64,000 nucleotides of DNA from Oscillatoriales cyanobacterium (GTDB taxonomy: Bacteria; Cyanobacteriota; Cyanobacteriia; Cyanobacteriales; Laspinemataceae). This document shows, piece by piece, positions 8,472 through 14,917 of this stretch. The notes under the pieces were generated by a model. It ran no database searches and was not told the DNA's origin. It worked only from the letters and a program-made list of their open reading frames with translations. Made by a program: the position numbers and the translations under genes. The stretch is taken from NCBI GenBank assembly GCA_011390955.1, contig JAABRM010000005.1, positions 1-64,000 on the forward strand, written 5' to 3'. The first letter of the stretch is position 1. Each line of letters opens with the position of its first letter.

Positions 8472-8670
8472 TTCGGTTTAACCGTAAGGCTTTATAGTCG
8501 TAATCTGTTGAGAATTGAATCTGCCCGCTCAAATCGAGTAAATTTCGTTTTTTGCGGTTTTTGACTAACTCGGATAAAGCAAAGTTAATTAATTCTTGTT
8601 CTGTCTGAATATTGGTTAAGCGCAATGCTTCTTTCACCAATTCTTCATTGAGTTCGATGGACTTTTTCAT
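8458..8670 (-). CDS. vapB: VapB-type antitoxin
   Basis: Seventy residues (MKKSIELNEELVKEALRLTN..., then FALSELVKNRKKRNLLDLSG), the ribbon-helix-helix layout of VapB antitoxins that carry an RK-rich stretch before a C-terminal toxin-binding tail. First gene of the pair. Such antitoxins usually repress their own promoter, which would lie in 8671-8745 just beyond the start. Confidence 0.8.
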   Translation of the reverse strand: MKKSIELNEELVKEALRLTNIQTEQELINFALSELVKNRKKRNLLDLSGQIQFSTDYDYKALRLNRNVFD

Positions 8671-8748
8671 CGCTAGTGGTTGATTTTATGTTCAGATTTA
8701 TTGTCGTACACATTTACTTATATTAACATTTTTCTGACTCAATGTCCC

Positions 8749-9037
8749 CCTGATTTGGGAAATCACTTGTCCCGAGGAAGACCCCGCCGAAATGCGATCG
8801 CCACCTCAAAACCCTCAAACGCGCCCCACCTCCTCCCCCACCGCGCCATCCTCTTCGGTAGCGAAACCGTTTCCACCCCGACCCACCCCACCCCAGAAGC
8901 GATCGCGAAGCGTTGACCCAGGAGAATCGCCTTTTGCCAAAAACTGGGGTAATAGCCTAGAAGCCCCCTTAAAAAGCTTTCCGCCCAATCAATCTCATCT
9001 TTTATCTGCCATTGAAACCTGGTTAGAGGAGATTTAA
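8749..9037 (+). pseudogene. NACHT tail fragment (tail copy 3, frameshifted)
   Basis: Begins LIWEITCPEEDPAE in one frame, loses about 20 bases relative to tail copy 1, continues in another frame through the equivalent of LPYRAILFGSETV, and ends APLKSFPPNQ...AIETWLEEI with TAA at 9035-9037. Several indels make it non-coding. Together with copies 1 and 2 it marks a repeated 3' end alternating with toxin-antitoxin pairs. Confidence 0.7.
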
Positions 9038-9155
9038 GCAGCCAAGAAACCGGGTTTCTGCGACAGTTTCTGCTACAAACCCGATATTTTGCTAGAAACC
9101 CGGTTTCTGCAATTGTAGGTTAAAATATCCTTTGATACACAAAAGAAGGTAAAAA

Positions 9156-9374
9156 ATGGTTAATTCTGTTGAATTTAAAGCAAAAATCAAACAAGTTATG
9201 ATAGAAATTCCGCCAGAATATCAAAAAAATATTCAAGCAGGAATTGACGTTAAAGTGATTATTGTTTCAGAAGAAACTCCCCAACCCAGATTAATGGATC
9301 AATTGGCAGAAAACCCCATTATTGTTCAAGGGTGGGTCAAACCAACCAGAGATGAAATTCACGACAGAAAGTGA
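9156..9374 (+). CDS. antitoxin (orphaned by toxin truncation)
   Basis: Seventy-two residues with a short beta start (MVNSVEFKAKIKQVMIEIPP), an EYQKNIQAGIDVKVIIV segment and a C-terminal tail with PRLMDQLAENPI and KPTRDEIHDRK, as in small cyanobacterial antitoxins paired with PIN toxins. An AAGAAGG purine run lies about 7 bases upstream of the ATG. The stop TGA overlaps the next ATG (TGATG arrangement), confirming an operon with the truncated PIN gene that follows. Confidence 0.6.
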   Translation: MVNSVEFKAKIKQVMIEIPPEYQKNIQAGIDVKVIIVSEETPQPRLMDQLAENPIIVQGWVKPTRDEIHDRK

Positions 9375-9498
9375 TGATTAATCAAACAATATTTATTGAT
9401 TATAATATCTGGCTATATCGGTTTTTGGCTAATCAAGAACCCGACCCCAAAGTAGTAGGGTGGGCACGAACCGAAGAACCTTTTCACAGTAGTAAGTA
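9374..9498 (+). pseudogene. PIN-domain toxin, truncated by repeat insertion
   Basis: The frame starts MINQTIFIDYNIWLYRFLAN, the N-terminal strand of a PIN domain with its Asp, and after EPDPK runs into the hairpin repeat (VVGWARTEEPFHSS) and stops at 9496-9498 inside MITE-A. Roughly the first 25 of an expected 130-140 residues remain. The insertion order is readable: PIN gene, then hairpin repeat, then MITE-A inside the hairpin repeat. Confidence 0.65.
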
Positions 9499-9645
9499 GG
9501 TGAACATAATTAATTGCACTTTTCGTTCCCCGCCGATAGGCTGTGGATTCCCGTCGGAGTTTACCCCCGCGAAGGCCGCCATCGGCGGGAATGACAGTTT
9601 TTCTTCTAATGGGGACTGTGGTGCATTTATTTCTGCCGACCTACT
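9495..9645 (+). mobile_element. MITE-A copy 2 (complete, TA-flanked)
   Basis: 151 bp with inverted ends AGTAGGT and ACCTACT. TA precedes it at 9493-9494 and follows it at 9646-9647. The interrupted hairpin repeat exists uninterrupted at 7766-7831, where CAGTAGTAATAGATATGG has a single TA at the corresponding place, so the TA is a target duplication. Tc1/mariner-IS630 transposases make such duplications. No ORF inside. It ends 81 bases before the kinase start and could affect that gene's promoter. Confidence 0.85.
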
Positions 9646-9726
9646 TAATAAATATGGCACTGCCCACCGGAAGAATCTCTGGGGATTCATCTACAATTCA
9701 ACTTATTCCACCACCCAAGTAATCAA

Positions 9727-11244
9727 ATGCAGGGCCAACTCCTTAAAGGACGCTATCAAATTTTACAACCACTCGGTCAAGGTGGGTTTGGTCAAACCTA
9801 TCTTGCTGCGGATACCCAACGCCCCAACCACCCCCAATGTGTGGTCAAGCATTTACAAGTTCAGCCCCCGTCCCCTGGGGCAACAATTTCTCCGGCTGTT
9901 TTAGCCAAAGCCCAGCAGCTATTTGCCCAAGAAGCGGAAATCTTGGAAAAATTGGGCAAACACGACCAAATCCCCCAACTTTTAGCCTATTTTGAAGAAA
10001 ACCAGGAATTTTATTTAGTCCAAGAATTAATCACCGGCAACACCCTCAGTCAAGAAATTATTCCCGGTCAGAAACTCAGCGAAACTCAGGTGATTTCTTT
10101 GTTAAAAGATACTTTAGCAGTTCTCGCTTTTGTTCACCAGGAAAATGTGATTCACCGGGATATTAAACCGGCTAATTTAATCCGCCGTCAAGCTGATGGT
10201 AAAATCGTCTTAATTGACTTTGGGGCAGTGAAAGAAATTAGGAGTTTGTCCACTAATCAACAGACTACATCTCTGACAGTGGCGATCGGTACTCATGGCT
10301 ATATGCCCAATGAACAAGCCGGGGGTAAACCCCAACTCAGCAGCGATGTTTATGCCCTGGGGATTATTGCCATTCAAGCCTTAACCGGGTTAAATCCTGA
10401 CCCGAAAGTCGGGGGACTGCCCCAAGATAGTAATACCGGGGAAATATCCTGGCAAAATTATGCTAAAGTCAGCGATGATTTGGCCAAAATTATTGATACA
10501 ATGGTACGGCAAGATTATCGGCAAAGATACGCTAATGCCGCCGCCGCTTTACAAGATATTATAGGTTTATCTCAGCCGAGTGGTACAACAACAGCGGTGT
10601 CTTTACCCGCTGCTTCTGGGACTAATGCTACTGTGAAACCAAATCAATCTAGTCTTATGTCAAGAATCAAGTGGAATCGAGGCGATCGACTAGGTTTAGC
10701 TGGAGTAATGGTGGGAACAGTGGGAGTGATTACTGCCGCATTTACCGTTCCCGAAATCCGCGAGTTTATCGGATTAGATCGGGCTAAAAATTCCCTTTAT
10801 CAAGACAATGGGGTTATCCTCCAATATCCAGGTAATTGGGAACTGCAAGAAATTAACCAGCCTTTGGGAGGCGATCGCGCCGTTTTTAAATCTCCTAAAC
10901 AAACCTCATCAGACCCCTATCAAGAAAACATTACTTTGACCGTCATTGACTTACCTCAACCCCTGAGTAAAGAGCAATATTATGAGCAGTGGTTGCGCCC
11001 GCAACTGGAAAGCGAATCTAATATTAAATTAGTGAATACTCCCAATAGTACCACTCTGGATAATCGGGATGCGAATACGGTCATCTATACGGTTAAAGAG
11101 GGAGGAATTGAACTGAAACGTCAAGCTATTTGGACAGTGAAAAATGGCACGGTTTACCAGCTTACTTATAGTGGCGAAGTGGCTAATTTTCCCACTGACC
11201 AGCAGGTAATGAAAAAGGTGCAAAACTCTTTTAAAATCCCGTAA
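9727..11244 (+). CDS. membrane-anchored Ser/Thr protein kinase with extracytoplasmic PsbP-like domain
   Basis: 505 residues. The N-terminal eukaryote-type kinase has the glycine loop LGQGGFGQTYLA (16-27), the VAIK-type lysine in CVVKHL, catalytic loop HRDIKPANLI (about 143-152) and DFG in IDFGAVKE, all intact. Gly/Tyr-rich GTHGYMPNEQ and SSDVYALGII match the activation and APE regions. A Ser/Thr/Ala linker leads to one predicted membrane helix (GLAGVMVGTVGVITAAF, about residues 323-340), then a domain beginning NGVILQYPGNWEL that resembles PsbP/Mog1-like or DUF1795 sensor domains. The likely role is phosphorylating cytoplasmic targets in response to an outside signal. It stands alone after MITE-A; the Shine-Dalgarno is weak. 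Confidence 0.88.
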   Translation: MQGQLLKGRYQILQPLGQGGFGQTYLAADTQRPNHPQCVVKHLQVQPPSPGATISPAVLAKAQQLFAQEAEILEKLGKHDQIPQLLAYFEENQEFYLVQELITGNTLSQEIIPGQKLSETQVISLLKDTLAVLAFVHQENVIHRDIKPANLIRRQADGKIVLIDFGAVKEIRSLSTNQQTTSLTVAIGTHGYMPNEQAGGKPQLSSDVYALGIIAIQALTGLNPDPKVGGLPQDSNTGEISWQNYAKVSDDLAKIIDTMVRQDYRQRYANAAAALQDIIGLSQPSGTTTAVSLPAASGTNATVKPNQSSLMSRIKWNRGDRLGLAGVMVGTVGVITAAFTVPEIREFIGLDRAKNSLYQDNGVILQYPGNWELQEINQPLGGDRAVFKSPKQTSSDPYQENITLTVIDLPQPLSKEQYYEQWLRPQLESESNIKLVNTPNSTTLDNRDANTVIYTVKEGGIELKRQAIWTVKNGTVYQLTYSGEVANFPTDQQVMKKVQNSFKIP

Positions 11245-11268
11245 AAACAGGGCATTTTGGAAGAGAAA

Positions 11269-11326
11269 ACGGCTGGCCCAAGTCCCTACAAATCATGGGA
11301 TTCCCGTAGGGACTTGGGCCAGCCGT
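11269..11326. terminator. long perfect hairpin after kinase gene
   Basis: Arms ACGGCTGGCCCAAGTCCCTA and its exact complement (21 bp with the next base) enclose a 16-base loop. It starts 24 bases after the kinase stop and probably ends its transcript, although no T-run follows. Part of the right arm repeats at 11327-11345, so it is also a member of a dispersed GTAGGGAC repeat family (compare 46844-46872 and 52720-52748). The remainder to 11457 holds a GTTCCTAGGTTCTGGGAACG repeat. Confidence 0.55.
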
Positions 11327-11457
11327 GTCCCTACAAATCATGGGATTTCTTCTCGTTCCTAGGTTCTGGGAACGGTTATCTAGAGGCTCTGCCTCGTGTG
11401 ATGCGATATCCCGTAGCAGCTAAATTAGGAAAATCTTCTTCTTGGTACGGTTCAAGC

Positions 11458-11814
11458 CTACCATCTGTAGCCATTTTCTCTGCCCCATTGTATCCAAGCC
11501 GCCGCCATCTGGGTTAACCGTCCCCGCTGTTCTGGCTGCACCGGATTAGCCCCTGTAATTGCTTGCAATGCCCAAAACCAATGGTCGGGTTCCTGTTCTA
11601 ATTCCCTTAAAATCAGCGGGACAACGGGTTGACCCATGCCAATTATTCTTTGGTAAGCTGGGTGCATGGACATTTTTGTAACTAAAGACATCATGCCGGT
11701 TTCCCGTCGCCACTGTTCCGCCAGTTCTAAAAATCGGGTTTCTATATCCGTTGTTGCTAAAATCGGATAAGCCCAATTTGCATTGACCCTTGAAACTGAG
11801 TAATAATTTTCCAT
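11458..11814 (-). CDS. conserved cyanobacterial hypothetical protein
   Basis: 118 residues from the ATG at 11814, chosen for AGGAG six bases upstream rather than the longer frame to 11865. Contains RFLELAEQWRRETG, a Met-rich MHPAYQRIIGMG and PVVPLILRELEQ, followed by WALQAITGANP and WIQWGRENGY. It looks like a small all-helical soluble protein. I have seen similar proteins in cyanobacterial genomes, often beside small antitoxin-like genes, but know no function. Upstream is a decayed antitoxin gene 33 bases away on the same strand. Confidence 0.6.
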   Translation of the reverse strand: MENYYSVSRVNANWAYPILATTDIETRFLELAEQWRRETGMMSLVTKMSMHPAYQRIIGMGQPVVPLILRELEQEPDHWFWALQAITGANPVQPEQRGRLTQMAAAWIQWGRENGYRW

Positions 11815-11846
11815 TTCTCCTGCCTTTTTTCTGCTAACATCAACAA

Positions 11847-12062
11847 TTATTGAAAATTTGCCCAAATATCACGGCCAGCATCATCAATTTCCTCTGCCGA
11901 AGGTGCCGTTCCCAAGTCCGCACAAATCCCCCACAAAGAACGACGGGGTTGGGAATGGTTATGCGGCAATTCTCGCGCTCATTTCTGGGGCAAGTTGCTC
12001 GATTAAACGAAGTCACTAAGAGAAAGTTGTTTGGCTAATTGTAAAACTTGTTCTAGAGTCAT
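11847..12062 (-). pseudogene. decayed antitoxin gene with frameshifts
   Basis: The ATG at 12062 opens MTLEQVLQLAKQLSLSD. After a shift the reading continues LIEQLAPEMSARIAA, and after a second shift RRSLWGICADLGTAPSAEEI and a final DIWANFQ-TAA. The three pieces line up with the small cyanobacterial antitoxin family that contains LSLxDKVRLIEQLAPE and RRSLWGICADLG (from memory). At least two indels make it non-functional. No toxin gene is recognisable next to it. Confidence 0.55.
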
Positions 12063-12166
12063 AGGAATAAATATTAAATGCGGCTAAATATTACAGCGTT
12101 TTTCTGATTAGTGAACCACAAATTTTGGGTAAGGGTGAAGCATTCTCGTAAAAAATTTACGCTTTC

Positions 12167-12279
12167 AGTAGGTTGGGCCCTGGGAACGAAACCCAACAAT
12201 TCCCAGAGTCTCAACCCAGAAACCGGGTTTCTTAACTAAATCTCGGTTCAGATGCAGAGGCAACGGAGAACCCGGTTTC
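12167..12279. repeat. composite repeat, left copies
   Basis: Contains AGTAGGTTGGGCCCTGGGAA through AACCCAACAATTCCCAGAGT (copied at 13278-13345), then AGAAACCGGGTTTCTT, TCTCGGTTCAGATGCAG and GAGAACCCGGTTTCTT (copied at 12631-12702). These copies form direct repeats on either side of the antitoxin and DUF5615/DUF433 genes. Nothing else is seen in 12063-12279. Confidence 0.7.
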
Positions 12280-12513
12280 TTAACCTAAGTGCCATTCTTG
12301 CCGGAGTTCTTCTAAATTGGGAATATCTTCGCGGTCCGCCCACATTCCTTTGGCTTTTCGCATTAATGCGAGACGATTTCTGGTTTGATAATTTTGAATC
12401 AATTCGCTGAGGGCTTCGGCGATAAGCTGTTGCTCAGATTTGCCCGTTGTTAGAGCAATTTCTGCCAGTGCCTCTTGGATGGATTCGGGAATGGTAATTT
12501 TAGTTTCTGCCAT
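12280..12513 (-). CDS. CopG/VapB-like antitoxin without partner
   Basis: Seventy-seven residues from the ATG at 12513: MAETKITIPESIQEALAEIA, then GKSEQQLIAEALSELIQNY and a C-terminal GMWADREDIPNLEELRQEW. This is a ribbon-helix-helix antitoxin with a toxin-binding tail. The longer frame from 12543 is possible but adds an unconserved-looking MSLSHPSDKS. A PIN toxin would be expected directly downstream, but repeats begin 5-10 bases after the stop, so the partner is missing. The gene lies between direct repeats at 12207-12285 and 12631-12702. Confidence 0.65.
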   Translation of the reverse strand: MAETKITIPESIQEALAEIALTTGKSEQQLIAEALSELIQNYQTRNRLALMRKAKGMWADREDIPNLEELRQEWHLG

Positions 12514-12574
12514 AGATTTATCCGATGGATGGGAGAGGGACACCCCATAGTCTTGTTTTATTTTACCAGGCGGA

Positions 12575-12627
12575 AGGGGTGCAGGGGTGCAGGGGTGCAG
12601 AGGTGCAGGGGTGCAGGGGTGCAGGGG
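12575..12627. repeat. GGTGCAGG octanucleotide tandem repeat
   Basis: About six copies of an 8-base unit (GGGGTGCA, one with GAGGTGCA). A shorter run of the same unit occurs at 28629-28650. Confidence 0.8.
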
Positions 12628-12630
12628 GAA

Positions 12631-12702
12631 CCCAGAAACCGGGTTTCTTAATTAAATCTCGGTTCAGATGCAGAAGCAACGGAGAACCCGGTTTCTTCAC
12701 TG
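12631..12702. repeat. composite repeat, right copy
   Basis: AGAAACCGGGTTTCTTAA, TCTCGGTTCAGATGCAG and GAGAACCCGGTTTCTT in the same order and orientation as at 12207-12285, with only a few differences. It runs into the last codons of the DUF5615 gene at 12697. Confidence 0.7.
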
Positions 12703-13020
12703 GCCAATTTCAACTACTTCCCCAGGTGTAATTGTATTCAGGAGGTTGCGAACATTTGGCATCAGAGGAACTAAGTCAGGGAGTCTATTGCTGGAAGCCA
12801 CCAACACAATGACTGCTACTCCAGCTTGCTGCAAGTTTTGCTGATAGCGCAAATTCTGATCCGTTGTGAGTAGAACCGTGAAGCCCTCTTCACTCATAAG
12901 TCGCAGTAATTCACCATTCTTTTTTCCTGACCATCCCATCTCGACAACTGTGCGGATATTATAATCAACAAGTTCACGCTTTAAAGGTCGTGGGGCACAT
13001 TCATCAAGCAGGATTCGCAT
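12697..13020 (-). CDS. DUF5615 PIN-like toxin
   Basis: 107 residues starting MRILLDECAPRPLKREL, with LLTTDQNLRYQQNL in the middle and VAVIVLVASSNRL after it. The early DEC motif and the internal TTDxN motif are the acidic positions of the DUF5615 (PIN-like) family, nearly always encoded after a DUF433 gene as here. RNase activity is inferred from the family. The start overlaps the DUF433 stop by 17 bases. The end abuts a GAAACCCGGTTTC repeat. Confidence 0.82.
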   Translation of the reverse strand: MRILLDECAPRPLKRELVDYNIRTVVEMGWSGKKNGELLRLMSEEGFTVLLTTDQNLRYQQNLQQAGVAVIVLVASSNRLPDLVPLMPNVRNLLNTITPGEVVEIGQ

Positions 13021-13231
13021 AGTAGTTTGTTAGTATTTCTTTGGCTAATTCCAGGGCACCAATGGCTTGTTCCCGACTCACACTAGGAAAATGGTCTAAG
13101 AATTCATCCAGTGGGTCGCCTGCTTCCAGATAATCGAGTAAAGTTTTCATGGGGACGCGAGTTCCCACAAAAACCGGGGTTCCTCCCAGGATGTCTGGGT
13201 CGCTATGAATTACACGGGCTGCGGTTTTCAT
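13004..13231 (-). CDS. DUF433 antitoxin
   Basis: Seventy-five residues: VIHSDPDILGGTPVFVGTRV, VPMKTLLDYLEAGDPLDEFL and FPSVSREQAIGALELA are diagnostic for DUF433, a small winged-helix-like family that pairs with DUF5615. First gene of the pair and probably its transcriptional repressor. Confidence 0.85.
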   Translation of the reverse strand: MKTAARVIHSDPDILGGTPVFVGTRVPMKTLLDYLEAGDPLDEFLDHFPSVSREQAIGALELAKEILTNYYANPA

Positions 13232-13277
13232 GTCACTGACTCGGTAGTAGGAGTTATTTTGATTTTAGCTCAGAGAC

Positions 13278-13620
13278 AGTAGGTTGGGCCCTTGGAACGA
13301 AACCCAACAATTCCCAGAGTCTGAACCCAGAAACCGGGTTTCTTCACCTGGGAACCCAGAAACCGTAGGGGCTTTCGCAAGCGCACCGACAATTTGCTGG
13401 GAAACGGTCAATATTAATCCGCGCTTGCTTCGCCCTGATTGATATCGGGTATAGGGCGAAGCATTCGGGGAATAAATTTGGGGTTTTTTGCCCGATATTC
13501 TTTGCCCAAGGGGTATAGGGCGAAGCATTCGGGTAATAAATTTGGGGTTTTTTGCCCGATATTCTTTGCCCGAATGCTTCGCCCCTACAGGGAAGATTCA
13601 GTTGGGTTTCGTTCCTCAAC
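13278..13620. repeat. mixed repeat cluster
   Basis: Holds the second AGTAGGTTGGGCCC composite (13278-13345), then three units of AGGGCGAAGCATTCGGG followed by AATAAATTTGGGGTTTTTTG and CCCGATATTCTTTGCCC (about 64 bp apart), and a GTTGGGTTTCGTTCC...CAACCCAACCTAC arm complementary to the left end. No supported gene; the short frames here are translations of the repeats. Confidence 0.75.
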
Positions 13621-13690
13621 CCAACCTACAGATGCTCATTCCCATACCTCGATGGCGGCCTCCCACACTTTCCACACTTCGATCGCGGCT

Positions 13691-14305
13691 TCAACCCCAT
13701 ACCTCACGCAAATCCAACAGAAAACCGGGTAATACTTCTTCGCCGGATAACTCGGAGGGATTTGCCAAGACTTCCACCTCCAAACCCGCTCGATAAATTT
13801 CCACGGTTCTGTTTTGCGGGTCAATTAGCCAACCAAGGACAGCCCCATTGTCCATATACTCGCGCATTTTTTCTTGCTGGGAGCTAAGAGTATCGGAAGC
13901 GGAACGCAACTCCACTACAAAATCGGGACAAATATTAGCAAAAGTTCCCTTTTGTTCTGGAGTCAGGGCATCCCAACGTTCTTGGCTAACCCAACAAGCA
14001 TCGGGAGAACGATTGGCACCATTGGGTAAAATAAATCCAGTAGAGGACTCAAAAACCTCTCCAGGTTTGTCTGCATTCCGCCACCATATATACAACTCTC
14101 CAGAAATGCTTCTATGGCGTTTTCCGGTTTCCCAACCCGTTGGTGGATTAACGATTAACTCTCCTTGCGCGGTTCTTTCCAATCGCAATTCTCGATTGCT
14201 GGCTGCCAGGGCAGCAAACTGTTCTTGGGTAACGTAAAGCCCAATGGTTTTGGGCAAGTAAATTAAGTATTCTTCCGTTTCCGGCTTAATGAGCGTCTGT
14301 ACCAT
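13691..14305 (-). CDS. Uma2 family nuclease-like protein
   Basis: 204 residues. Contains the Uma2/DUF820 pattern: an early beta-strand region, GKRHRSISGELYIWW, ANRSPDACWVS (catalytic Asp), FANICPDFVVELRSASD (PDFVVEL, acidic and E-x-K-like site) and a C-terminal GWLIDPQNRTVEIY. Uma2 is a PD-(D/E)XK-like fold family greatly expanded in cyanobacteria, with no settled role. Its start overlaps the end of a second Uma2 gene by 20 bases, so both form one operon. Confidence 0.85.
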   Translation of the reverse strand: MVQTLIKPETEEYLIYLPKTIGLYVTQEQFAALAASNRELRLERTAQGELIVNPPTGWETGKRHRSISGELYIWWRNADKPGEVFESSTGFILPNGANRSPDACWVSQERWDALTPEQKGTFANICPDFVVELRSASDTLSSQQEKMREYMDNGAVLGWLIDPQNRTVEIYRAGLEVEVLANPSELSGEEVLPGFLLDLREVWG

Positions 14306-14846
14306 TTTGACCTCTTCGGCGAGTCATCGCCACAACATCATTAACCGTCAGTTCCAGACCAAGCCCGCAATCGGGCAAAACATCCGAGCCCGAACAAATC
14401 AGCGGCAGGTCATCTCCAAGCCAGACCCAAATTTGCTGGCGTGCGATATCGATTAACCAAGCCAGTTGGGTTCCGTTGCTGAGGCAATGGAGAATCTTAT
14501 TTTGTAAATCTAAGGTGCTTTGGTCGGGAGAGCGAATTTCAATTAACCAATCCGGTGCCCCATTAAATGGCCCATCTTCATCCCCAAGGCGTTCCGAAGC
14601 AATAACTACAATATCCGGTACTGGCGAATAAGGGGGAATAATGCAGCGCAACTCTTGTACTGCTTCAAACCGATCGGTGCGATCGTTAATATAATTGACT
14701 AGGTTCCGTTGTAACCGGGAATGGGAAAGGGTCGGCATTGGTTTTTGCGTCACTCGCCCATCAATAAACTCCCAAGCCGGAGAAGACTCAATATTCGCTT
14801 GAGTCAGAAAATCTTCCAGGGGAATCGTTGCCAGGGACTGAGGCAT
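14286..14846 (-). CDS. Uma2 family nuclease-like protein
   Basis: 186 residues, with PTLSHSRLQRNLVNYIND near residue 38, YSPVPDIVVIASERL (PDIVV), DWLIEIRSPDQSTLDLQNKI (active-site-like E-x-RSP) and LAWLIDIARQQIWVWL. It is the upstream member of the Uma2 pair. It belongs to a different subgroup from its neighbour, so the pair is not a recent duplication. Confidence 0.85.
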   Translation of the reverse strand: MPQSLATIPLEDFLTQANIESSPAWEFIDGRVTQKPMPTLSHSRLQRNLVNYINDRTDRFEAVQELRCIIPPYSPVPDIVVIASERLGDEDGPFNGAPDWLIEIRSPDQSTLDLQNKILHCLSNGTQLAWLIDIARQQIWVWLGDDLPLICSGSDVLPDCGLGLELTVNDVVAMTRRRGQNGTDAH

Positions 14847-14917
14847 ATTTTTAGACAGGATTTCCAGAATGCTATCTCCAGATTATAACTTCTCCCACAC
14901 TGCCCACACTGCCCACC

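Noticed and set aside
9500-9904. 134-codon ORF upstream of the kinase
   Set aside because: Its first half lies in MITE-A and its second half is out of frame within the kinase gene.
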